In this document: in pieces, positions 21,231 through 27,548 of the stretch
Layout of the letters: each line of letters starts with the position of its first letter
How positions within the stretch are numbered: the first letter of the stretch is position 1
Source of the DNA: Sphingomonas aurea
GTDB taxonomy: Bacteria > Pseudomonadota > Alphaproteobacteria > Sphingomonadales > Sphingomonadaceae
DNA length: 64,000 nt
Assembly (NCBI RefSeq): GCF_030678875.1
Contig: NZ_JAUUDS010000007.1
Location: forward strand, 117,427 to 181,426
Reading direction: 5' to 3'
The notes under the pieces: model-generated
Seen by the model: only the letters and a program-made list of their open reading frames with translations
Databases searched by the model: none
Told to the model about the DNA's origin: nothing
Translations under genes and position numbers: made by a program

Positions 21231-22544
21231 TCACGAGCGGATGTTGAAGATGGTCTGCGAGACCTGGCTGGCGGTATCCAGCGCCTTGGCGTTCGCCTGG
21301 AAGTTGCGCTGCGCCGCGATCAGGTTGACCAGCTCCTCGGTGATGTCGACGTTCGACCCCTCGATCGTGCCGCTCATCAGCGAGCCGAAGCCGTCCGCAC
21401 TGGCCGCGCCGAGCGTCGCCGAACCCGACACGCCGGTCGCCGACCAGTAGCTGTTGCCGATCTGGCGCAGGCCGGTGGGGGTCGAGAACTTGGCCAGCGC
21501 CACCTTGCCCAGCGGCACGATGTCGCCGTTCGAGAAGCTCGCCTGGATCAGGCCGCCGTCGGTGACCGTGACGCCTGCCAGCTGGCCGACGGCGATACCG
21601 TCCTGCGTCTTCGAATTGACCGAGAAGGCCGAGGACAGCTGGGTCGATCCGGTCAGGTTCAGCGACAGCGTCTGCTGCGCCGCGCCCGAAGTCGGGGTGT
21701 AGGTATCGAACGCGATCGGCTGTGCCGGCGTCCCGACCAGCGAACCGGTCGAGTCGAACTGCAGCGTCACCTTGTCGGCGCCGTTCACCGTCATCTTCTG
21801 GTCGCCGACATAGGTATAGACGTCCCAGGTGCCGGTGGTCGCGGCCTGCGCGGCGACCGGGGGCGGGCCGGCCTGTGCGGCGACCGCCGGGGTCGCGCCG
21901 CCGGTGCGGACGTAATAGTTGGTCATCGTCGCCGGGTTGCCGTTCGCGTCATAGATGCGGGTCGCGACCGAGTTGGTGTAGGTGGTGGTGTCGGCGCGCT
22001 TGAAAACGTTGGTGGCCGGTTTCACCGTCGAGGTGGCCGATACCTGCACGTTGGTCGCGACCTTCTCGGTACCCTTGGGCGTGCCGGAGGTCTGCTGGAT
22101 CTGCAGGTTGGTCAGGCCGTCATTGCCGGTCGCGGTGACGTTGCCGTCATTGTCGACCGGATAGACCATCAGGTAGCTGCCCTGCGCGTCGACGACGTTG
22201 CGGTTCGAATCGACCGAGAAGCTGCCGTTGCGGGTATAGGTGACCGAGTCGCTGGTGCCGGTCGACTTCATCACGAAGAAGCCTTCGCCGACCAGCGCCA
22301 GGTCCAGCGCGTTCGACGTGGTCTGGAGGTTGCCCTCCTTGAACTGCTGGGTGTTGCCCTTCACGACCACGCCCGAGCCGACCATCTTGCGCGGATCAGT
22401 CGCGACGCTCGACGCGATGACGTCGGCAAATTCGGTGCGGCTCTTCTTGAAGCCGGTGGTCGAGACGTTGGCCAGGTTGTGGCTGATCGTCGACATATCG
22501 GTCTGCGAGGCCTGAAGACCGGAAAGCGAGGTGAAGAAGGACAT
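21231..22544 (-). CDS. flgE: Flagellar hook protein FlgE
   Basis: Subunit of the universal-joint hook. 437 residues: conserved N-terminus (GLQASQTDMSTISHNLANVS, TTGFKKSRTEFADV), variable D2 region with an Ala/Pro-rich insert near residues 200-220 (AVAAQAGPPPVAAQAA), and C-terminus VDITEELVNLIAAQRNFQAN. Its length is regulated by FliK, and assembly needs FlgD, encoded next to it. Confidence 0.95.
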   Translation of the reverse strand: MSFFTSLSGLQASQTDMSTISHNLANVSTTGFKKSRTEFADVIASSVATDPRKMVGSGVVVKGNTQQFKEGNLQTTSNALDLALVGEGFFVMKSTGTSDSVTYTRNGSFSVDSNRNVVDAQGSYLMVYPVDNDGNVTATGNDGLTNLQIQQTSGTPKGTEKVATNVQVSATSTVKPATNVFKRADTTTYTNSVATRIYDANGNPATMTNYYVRTGGATPAVAAQAGPPPVAAQAATTGTWDVYTYVGDQKMTVNGADKVTLQFDSTGSLVGTPAQPIAFDTYTPTSGAAQQTLSLNLTGSTQLSSAFSVNSKTQDGIAVGQLAGVTVTDGGLIQASFSNGDIVPLGKVALAKFSTPTGLRQIGNSYWSATGVSGSATLGAASADGFGSLMSGTIEGSNVDITEELVNLIAAQRNFQANAKALDTASQVSQTIFNIRS

Positions 22545-22580
22545 GGGTTGGCTCCTGGGGGATGGGGGAAAGGGGTTGGG

Positions 22581-23276
22581 TTACGAGACGCCGCGGACGG
22601 CGGAAGTCTTGACGCTGCCGACACCGGTCACCTTCAGCGTGGGCTCGCCGCCGGCGGGCAGCGAGGCGGACTCGACCGGCGCCCAGACCAGCGCGCGCGC
22701 GGTCACCGTCTTCGACAGGTTCGCCGCATCGACCGACACCGTGTACGGGCCGTTCTCGATCTTGTTGCCGGCGTCGTCCTTGCCGTCCCAGTCGAAGGTG
22801 ACGGTGCCGGCGGCCTGCGTGCCCAGCTGCATGGTCTTGACGACGCTGCCGTTCTGGTCGGCGATGGTGACGTTGACGTCGGTCGCGGCGCTGTCCAGCT
22901 CGACCGCACCGGCGATGCCGCCGCCGGTCCGCTCATAGGCGGTGGAGCCCGCGGTCAGCACCGCCTTGCCGACATAGCCCATCGCATCGGATGCGCTGGC
23001 GGCGTTCAGCTTGGTCGCGATGGTGTTCAGCGTCGCGTTCATCTGGCTGATGCCCGCGGTGCTGCTGAACTGCGCCATCTGGGCGACCATCTGGGTGTTG
23101 TCGACGGGCGAGAACGGGTCCTGGTTCTTCATCTGCGCGGTCATCAGCGCGAGGAAGTCGGACTGGTCGAGCGTCGTCTTGGTGCCGGTGGTCGACACCT
23201 TCGTGGTGCTCGCGCCGGAGCGGGCGATGCCGAGATTGGCGAGCGTCGAGTCAAAGGCGGTGCTGGCGGTAGCCAT
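22581..23276 (-). CDS. flgD: Hook capping protein FlgD
   Basis: Scaffold that caps the hook during growth and is discarded afterwards. 231 residues, with LDQSDFLALMTAQMKNQDP and NTQMVAQMAQFSSTAGISQM (about 36-78) as the hallmark N-terminal part, then a FlgD Ig-like/Tudor region (TVTFDWDGKDDAGNKIENGP). Located between flgC and flgE as usual. Confidence 0.94.
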   Translation of the reverse strand: MATASTAFDSTLANLGIARSGASTTKVSTTGTKTTLDQSDFLALMTAQMKNQDPFSPVDNTQMVAQMAQFSSTAGISQMNATLNTIATKLNAASASDAMGYVGKAVLTAGSTAYERTGGGIAGAVELDSAATDVNVTIADQNGSVVKTMQLGTQAAGTVTFDWDGKDDAGNKIENGPYTVSVDAANLSKTVTARALVWAPVESASLPAGGEPTLKVTGVGSVKTSAVRGVS

Positions 23277-23279
23277 CTA

Positions 23280-23690
23280 TCAGCGTCCCATCTTGAGGGT
23301 GTCGATGATGAGCGACTTGGCGGTCTGCATCACCTCGACGTTGTTCTGGTAGCCGCGGGCGGTCTCCATCATGTCGACCAGCTCGCGGGTCTCGTCGACC
23401 GCGGCTTCCCAGATGTTGCCGTCCTTGTCGGCCATCGGGTTGGCCGGGTCGTAGCGCTTGGTCGGCTCCGAGCCGGCGGTGACGACCTTCTCGACATCGA
23501 CGGTGGCGAGGCCGGATGCGGCGTCGAAGCTGGTGCGGAACACCGGCTTCATCGTCTTGTATGCCGTCTCCTGCGAGCTGGCGATGTCGCCCGCATTCGC
23601 CAGGTTCGACGCGGTCGTGTTCATCCGCAGCAGCTGCGCCGACATGGCGCGGCCGGCGACCTGGAAGATGGTGAGGGGGTTGGAAGCCAT
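23280..23690 (-). CDS. flgC: Proximal rod protein FlgC
   Basis: Proximal rod subunit. 136 residues, N-terminal MNTTASNLANAGDIASSQET and C-terminal ELVDMMETARGYQNNVEVMQ. The YDPANPMADKDGNIW segment is characteristic of FlgC. Lies 2 bases after flgB and 3 before flgD. Confidence 0.95.
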   Translation of the reverse strand: MASNPLTIFQVAGRAMSAQLLRMNTTASNLANAGDIASSQETAYKTMKPVFRTSFDAASGLATVDVEKVVTAGSEPTKRYDPANPMADKDGNIWEAAVDETRELVDMMETARGYQNNVEVMQTAKSLIIDTLKMGR

Positions 23691-23692
23691 GC

Positions 23693-24040
23693 TTATTCGC
23701 CCTTCAGCGCGCGGGTGATCTGGCCGATGCGCCCGTTCAGGAACGACAGCGTCGTCTGATACTGGACGGCATTCTCGGCGAAGGCGGTCTGCTCCTGGTT
23801 CAGCTCGACGGTGTTGCCGTCCATCGAAGTCTGGAGCGGGACGCGATATTTCAGGGCGCCGTCCAGGCTACCGGTGCCGCCGCTGCGCTCTGCACTGGCG
23901 AGCGCGGACTGGAAGTCGAAGTCGCGTGCCTTGAAGCCCGGAGTCGACGCGTTGGCGATATTCGACGCCAGCACGCCCATGCGCTGGGCGCGCACCTCGA
24001 GTGCGGCCCCGTGTACCCCGAAAAGCGTATCTCCTGCCAT
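23693..24040 (-). CDS. flgB: Proximal rod protein FlgB
   Basis: First rod component, at the base near FliE. About 115 residues with VLASNIANASTPGFKARDFD and C-terminal ENAVQYQTTLSFLNGRIGQI. The ATG at 24040 was chosen because AGGAGG lies six bases before it; the frame is open five codons further upstream. First gene of the flgBCDEFGHIJKL run, expressed from the sigma54 site at 24077-24091. Confidence 0.94.
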   Translation of the reverse strand: MAGDTLFGVHGAALEVRAQRMGVLASNIANASTPGFKARDFDFQSALASAERSGGTGSLDGALKYRVPLQTSMDGNTVELNQEQTAFAENAVQYQTTLSFLNGRIGQITRALKGE

Positions 24041-24076
24041 GACGGCCTCCTGCACCCTGTGTGCACCGGGACATAA

Positions 24077-24091
24077 GCAACCGGCGTGCCA
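24077..24091 (-). promoter_or_regulatory. Sigma54 promoter of the flgB operon
   Basis: The minus strand reads TGGCAC-GCCGG-TTGC, a full match to the -24/-12 consensus, with the predicted start about 25 bases before the flgB ATG. An array of CGGCAA/TTGCCG sites lies 40-115 bp upstream. Sigma54 needs an activator; a gene for one of the FleQ/FlbD type is at 32722. Confidence 0.88.
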
Positions 24092-24132
24092 GTTTTCCCG
24101 TGGACGGTGGAAAAGTGCCGCGGGAGAGAGGT

Positions 24133-24192
24133 TTGCCGGGTGACGGCAAGGTGGGCGGCAAGATGTTGCCGGGTGAGCGGCAAGGGTTGCCG
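24133..24192. promoter_or_regulatory. Array of six TTGCCG/CGGCAA half-sites (putative activator enhancer)
   Basis: Half-sites start at 24133 (TTGCCG), 24144 (CGGCAA), 24156 (CGGCAA), 24166 (TTGCCG), 24178 (CGGCAA) and 24187 (TTGCCG): steps of 11, 12, 10, 12 and 9 bp, about one helical turn each. The array lies between two divergent sigma54 promoters, 42 bp from the flgB one and 67 bp from the other. Similar palindromes serve as FlbD-type (ftr) sites in Caulobacter; assignment to the activator encoded at 32722 is inferred. Confidence 0.65.
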
Positions 24193-24258
24193 GGGTATTG
24201 CCCCTTCGTCATCCGGCGTTCGCTGGCATGACGTTGAGTGAGCGGGTAAGGGTGCAAC

Positions 24259-24273
24259 TGGCCCGCACCTTGC
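24259..24273 (+). promoter_or_regulatory. Sigma54 promoter of the second stator/flgA operon
   Basis: TGGCCC-GCACC-TTGC matches the consensus at all positions but one, with correct spacing. If the C at 24273 is -12, transcription starts at about 24285, one base before the first ATG, so the message would be leaderless or have a 10-base leader to the next in-frame ATG (24295). Confidence 0.72.
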
Positions 24274-24285
24274 AGGTACGCGGGC

Positions 24286-24936
24286 ATGCAGCTGATGACG
24301 CTCCTCGATCCTGTCGCGCTCGCCATTGTCGGCGGGGGCACCGTGCTGGTCACGATCCTGCGCACGCCGTTCCGTGACCTGGTCGGCGGCGTTGGCGCAC
24401 TTCGCATATTGTGGCGCACGCCATTCGACGCGGAGCGGTTGCTGCGCCAGGTCGCGGCGCTGACCCGGATCAGCCGGCGCCACGGTGTGTTCCAGCTCGA
24501 TCGTGCGGTCATCGCCGACGGCGACGTTGCCGCCGCGGTTGCGATGATCGTCGACGGGGCCGAGCCTGACGAGGTCGAGGCGCTGGTCCGTCACCGCCGC
24601 CGCGCCCGCATCGACCGCCACGTCGCCGCTGCCGAGCTGTGGGCCGCGGCGGCCGAGACCGCGCCGGCGATGGGCATGGTCGGCACGCTGATTGGCCTTG
24701 CCCGCATGTTCGCGGACATGGAGGACACCAGCAAGATCGGCGCCGGCATGGCGGTGGCGCTGATGGCGACGCTTTATGGCGCACTGCTCGCCAATCTCGT
24801 GTTCGCACCGATCGCTGCGCGGTTGCGCGCTGCCGGACGGATCGAGGCATCCGAGCGTGCGCAGCTCGACGCGCCGCTCGTCGCGCTCGCCGCGCTCCAG
24901 GCGCCGCGCCAGCCCAGTTTGCAGAGCGCCGCATGA
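24286..24936 (+). CDS. Short MotA-like stator protein lacking the first helix
   Basis: 216 residues related to MotA/PomA. LLDPVALAIVGGGTVLVTIL (residues 6-25) corresponds to the second helix of MotA, and PAMGMVGTLIGLARMFADME plus MAVALMATLYGALLANLVFA to helices 3 and 4. The normal first helix is missing, and an in-frame stop at 24247 rules out an upstream extension. That leaves three membrane segments, reminiscent of ExbB/TolQ topology. It overlaps the next gene by ATGA and is under its own sigma54 site. Probably a second stator or a flagellum-linked ion channel; role unproven. Confidence 0.75.
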   Translation: MQLMTLLDPVALAIVGGGTVLVTILRTPFRDLVGGVGALRILWRTPFDAERLLRQVAALTRISRRHGVFQLDRAVIADGDVAAAVAMIVDGAEPDEVEALVRHRRRARIDRHVAAAELWAAAAETAPAMGMVGTLIGLARMFADMEDTSKIGAGMAVALMATLYGALLANLVFAPIAARLRAAGRIEASERAQLDAPLVALAALQAPRQPSLQSAA

Positions 24937-25442
24937 CCGACGAGTGGCCCGAGCCGGTGGCGAGCCGGCCGTTATGGCTCATCACGCTGGCCGACCTGGC
25001 GCTGCTGATGGTCGGCTTCTTCGTGCTGATCCAGGCGAGCCGGGCCGAGCCGGGAACGCTCGCCCGATCGCTGCGCAGCGGCTTTACGGATATAAAGCCG
25101 GTCGAGCCGCCAATGCCGGTCGCCGCCAACCGGCTCGCCGGCTTCGCATCCGGCTCCGCCGCGCTCCCCGCCGGCACCGCGGCGATCACCGCATGGGCGC
25201 GCGAGGAGCTGCGCGATCCGCGCGTGCAGCTGACCGTCACCGGCAGTGCCGATGCGACCGCCAACGACGTCGATCCCGCGACCCGCTCTGCCGCGATCCT
25301 CGCCACCGACCGCGCCCGCGCGGTGGCGGCCGAACTCGCGCCGCTTGCCCCGACCCGCATCGCCATCGCCACCGCGACCGGCCCCGGCGCCGTCACCATC
25401 ACGCTCGCCTTTGCCGGCGAGCCCGTCAGGACTCCGCAATGA
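24933..25442 (+). CDS. Minimal MotB-like protein
   Basis: 169 residues, about half of normal MotB. A single helix near 14-32 (LWLITLADLALLMVGFFVLI) contains aspartate D21 in the position of the MotB ion-carrying residue. The periplasmic part has a weak OmpA-like pattern (QLTVTGSADATANDV, then ATDRARAVAAEL), much shorter than in the MotB at 13228, and little room for a plug region. Overlaps the MotA-like gene by 4 bases and flgA by 4 bases, so all three are translated together. Confidence 0.7.
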   Translation: MTDEWPEPVASRPLWLITLADLALLMVGFFVLIQASRAEPGTLARSLRSGFTDIKPVEPPMPVAANRLAGFASGSAALPAGTAAITAWAREELRDPRVQLTVTGSADATANDVDPATRSAAILATDRARAVAAELAPLAPTRIAIATATGPGAVTITLAFAGEPVRTPQ

Positions 25443-25945
25443 TCCCGCTTCTCCTTCTCGCCGCCGCCGCGGCGCCCGCGTTTCAGGACATCGCCGCGCT
25501 CGACCGCGCGGTCGTCGCCTTCACCGGCAAGCCACAGGGCGCGGAGGGCGGGCCGCGGGGCGGCATCGACGCGCGGCTGAAGCTCCAGCGCTGCGACATG
25601 GTCGCGCTGTCGTGGCGGACCGAGGCGCACGACGCCGTCGTCGTCTCGTGCACCGGCCCCGACTGGCGGCTGTTCGTGCCGGTCAACCGACCCGCCGGGG
25701 CACCCGCGGCGGTCGCCGCCCCGGTCCGGGCGCTGCCCGTCGCCAAGGCCGAGCCGGTGATCCGGCGCGGCGACCCGGTGACGATTGAGGCGGCGTCCGG
25801 CGGCTTCGCCATCACGCGTGAGGGGGTGGCGGCCGGCGATGCCGCACCCGGCGCGCGCTTCGCGGTGCGGGTCGACGGCGCGGCGCAACCGGTGCAGGCG
25901 GTGGCGGTTTCCAGCGGTCGCGCCGTGCTGCCGGGCTGGGATTGA
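25439..25945 (+). CDS. flgA: P-ring assembly chaperone FlgA
   Basis: Periplasmic chaperone for FlgI. 168 residues: signal peptide MIPLLLLAAAAAPAFQ, a variable middle, and a C-terminal SAF domain with VIRRGDPVTIEAASGGFAIT, then REGVAAGDAAPGARFAVRV and ending SSGRAVLPGW, the diagnostic FlgA pattern. ATG overlaps the stop of the MotB-like gene (ATGA). Placing flgA in an operon with stator-like genes rather than beside flgB is unusual. Confidence 0.85.
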   Translation: MIPLLLLAAAAAPAFQDIAALDRAVVAFTGKPQGAEGGPRGGIDARLKLQRCDMVALSWRTEAHDAVVVSCTGPDWRLFVPVNRPAGAPAAVAAPVRALPVAKAEPVIRRGDPVTIEAASGGFAITREGVAAGDAAPGARFAVRVDGAAQPVQAVAVSSGRAVLPGWD

Positions 25946-25955
25946 AAAAAAAGAT

Positions 25956-25982
25956 TTAAAGAACCGCGCAGCCGGTCGTTTC
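25956..25982 (+). promoter_or_regulatory. Candidate sigma28 promoter of flgMN
   Basis: TTAA (25956-25959), 15 bases, GTCGTTTC (25975-25982), 33 bases before the flgM ATG. The -10 shares GTCGTT with the site before fliD. A FliA-dependent flgM promoter would give the feedback known in enteric bacteria. Confidence 0.5.
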
Positions 25983-26014
25983 TCCGATTGTCAGCCAAGC
26001 TGTAAGGTGCGGAG

Positions 26015-26302
26015 ATGATGGAATCGATCGGGATCAAGGCAACAGGAAGCGTGGCGCGCATCGCGCCATCCGCCCCTGTGTCGCCAGTGCGCAGCACGAC
26101 GACCGAGACGACGACACCCGTCGCCGCCCCGGATCCGACGGCTCTCGCCAAATCACTGGCGGCAGCACCGCCGGTGGACGCCGACCGCGTGTCGCAGATC
26201 AAGGCCGCGATCGCCAAGGGAACCTTTCCGCTGCTCCCCTCGACCATCGCCGACCAGATGATCGCGCTGAAGCTCGCCTGGAACCCGCATGACAAGGCGT
26301 GA
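26015..26302 (+). CDS. flgM: Anti-sigma28 factor FlgM
   Basis: Holds FliA inactive until the hook is finished, then leaves through the export gate. 95 residues: disordered Pro/Thr/Ala-rich first half, and a C-terminal sigma-binding part VSQIKAAIAKGTFPLLPSTI then ADQMIALKLAW typical of FlgM. Two ATGs (26015, 26018) are possible. Overlaps flgN by 14 bases. Confidence 0.85.
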   Translation: MMESIGIKATGSVARIAPSAPVSPVRSTTTETTTPVAAPDPTALAKSLAAAPPVDADRVSQIKAAIAKGTFPLLPSTIADQMIALKLAWNPHDKA

Positions 26303-26603
26303 CGCCCTGATCCGCGTCATCGACGCGCTCCACGCGGAGATCGCCGCGCTGAAGGCCAACGACGTGCGGGCGCTGGAACGTGCCACCGCCGACAAGCTGG
26401 CCGGCATCGACGCGATCGCCGCGACCGGCACCGGCCCGGCCGGTCCCGACCTGCGCGAGCTGGCCGACGAAGCAAACCGCCTGAACGAGACCTGCCGCAT
26501 CTACGTCAACCTGATGGCGGCAAATACCCGCCGCCGCCTGCAAACCTTGACCGGCAACAGCTTTGCCGGTGCGCAGCCGGTGCTGCGGAACAGCTACGCC
26601 TGA
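26289..26603 (+). CDS. flgN: FlgN-like export chaperone
   Basis: 104 residues, mostly helical, with heptad-like LIRVIDALHAEIAALKAND at the N-terminus and a conserved-looking C-terminal half with NRLNETCRIYVNLMAANTRR. FlgN escorts FlgK and FlgL to the export gate. Sequence similarity in this family is weak; the assignment rests on size, helical pattern and the overlap with flgM. Its 3' end contains the palindrome at 26550-26570. Confidence 0.65.
   Translation: MTRRDALIRVIDALHAEIAALKANDVRALERATADKLAGIDAIAATGTGPAGPDLRELADEANRLNETCRIYVNLMAANTRRRLQTLTGNSFAGAQPVLRNSYA
26550..26570. promoter_or_regulatory. Palindromic activator site ACCGGCAA-N5-TTGCCGGT
   Basis: Perfect 8-bp arms inside the 3' end of flgN, about 85 bp upstream of the sigma54 promoter at 26652. 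It contains the same CGGCAA/TTGCCG half-sites as the array at 24133-24192, with similar inner spacing, so it is a good candidate enhancer for the transglycosylase-flhA-fliA operon. Confidence 0.55.
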
Positions 26604-26610
26604 CCTTTTC

Positions 26611-26637
26611 ATCCTCCCCCCGGGAAGAGGAGGATTT
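26611..26637 (+). terminator. Possible weak terminator after flgN
   Basis: ATCCTCC (26611-26617) pairs with GGAGGAT (26629-26635) and is followed by TT. The stem is 7 bp with an 11-base loop and a very short T run, just upstream of the next promoter. It could end flgMN transcription. Confidence 0.35.
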
Positions 26638-26651
26638 CACGCGAAAAAATC

Positions 26652-26666
26652 TGGCACGATGCTTGC
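26652..26666 (+). promoter_or_regulatory. Sigma54 promoter of the transglycosylase-flhA-fliA operon
   Basis: TGGCAC-GATGC-TTGC is a complete -24/-12 match; predicted transcription start about 26678, 18 bases before the GTG start. It shows that an upstream TTG at 26663 in the same frame cannot be the translation start. Confidence 0.88.
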
Positions 26667-26695
26667 TAATACCAGCCCGAACAGGGACGGTATTC

Positions 26696-27547
26696 GTGAG
26701 CATCAATCCAATAGCCACCTCCAGCATCAAGTCGGCCATCGCCTATGCGAGCAATCGCACCGGCGTGGACTTCGACTATCTGCTGGGCCAGGCAAAGGTC
26801 GAGAGTGGGCTGAACGCCAGCGCGCGTGCCGGCAGCTCGTCGGCGACTGGCCTCTTCCAGTTCATCGAGTCGAGCTGGCTCGCGGTCGTGAAGAAGCACG
26901 GCGCCGAGCACGGCATGGGCTGGGCCGCCGACGCGATCAGCCAGACGTCTTCGGGCCGCTACACCGTGTCGAGCCCGGCGCTGCGCCAGCAGATCCTGTC
27001 GCTGCGCAACGATCCCGCCGCCGCCAGCCTGATGGCGGCCAGCCACGCGTCCGACAACGGCCAGGCGATCGGCCAGGCCTTGGGCCGCGACGCGACCGGC
27101 ACCGACCTCTACATGGCGCATTTCCTGGGGCTGGGCGGGGCGACCAAGTTCCTGTCGGCCATGGAGGCGAACCCGAACACCAGCGGCGCGGCGCTGTTCC
27201 CCGCCGCGGCGCACGCCAACCGCAGCGTCTTCTACGAGAATGACGGGTCGGCCCGGTCGCTGGGCGACATCTATCGCCGCTTCGCCGACAAGCTGGGGCA
27301 GGGCGCCGACAGCGTCGCCGAGACCAAGGCCGCCAACCTGTCCTTCGCCGCGCAGGCGTTGGCGATGGGCGACGACACCACCGTGGTGACTGGCAGCAAC
27401 GAGAGCGCGTCCGATGCGCTGGCCTGGGCACAGTCGACGCTTGGCCGGCTTGGCGGTCAGCAGGGGGCCGCGCGCGCCAGCCTGATGCGCCCGACCCCCG
27501 ACACCGCACGCCTCGCCTATATGATGCTCGCACGGATGGCCGGCTGA
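26696..27547 (+). CDS. Flagellar lytic transglycosylase (SLT domain)
   Basis: Cleaves peptidoglycan, presumably to open the wall for the rod. 283 residues: an N-terminal SLT domain (to about residue 130) with catalytic glutamate E36 in AKVESGLNASA, then SSATGLFQFIESSWLAVV. The C-terminal half is unassigned. There is no Sec signal peptide, which suggests export by the flagellar system or by FlgJ partnership. GTG start with GGGACGG upstream and fixed by the sigma54 promoter. As flgJ here lacks a muramidase domain, this gene likely supplies it. One base before flhA. Confidence 0.8.
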   Translation: MSINPIATSSIKSAIAYASNRTGVDFDYLLGQAKVESGLNASARAGSSSATGLFQFIESSWLAVVKKHGAEHGMGWAADAISQTSSGRYTVSSPALRQQILSLRNDPAAASLMAASHASDNGQAIGQALGRDATGTDLYMAHFLGLGGATKFLSAMEANPNTSGAALFPAAAHANRSVFYENDGSARSLGDIYRRFADKLGQGADSVAETKAANLSFAAQALAMGDDTTVVTGSNESASDALAWAQSTLGRLGGQQGAARASLMRPTPDTARLAYMMLARMAG

Positions 27548-27548
27548 G

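Noticed and set aside
21210..23759. 849-codon plus-strand frame opposite flgE, flgD and flgC
   Set aside because: Composition is that of a reverse-complement shadow, and the opposite strand encodes clear flagellar proteins.
26663..26695. Upstream TTG start for the transglycosylase
   Set aside because: It lies inside the -12 element of the sigma54 promoter and upstream of the predicted transcript start.
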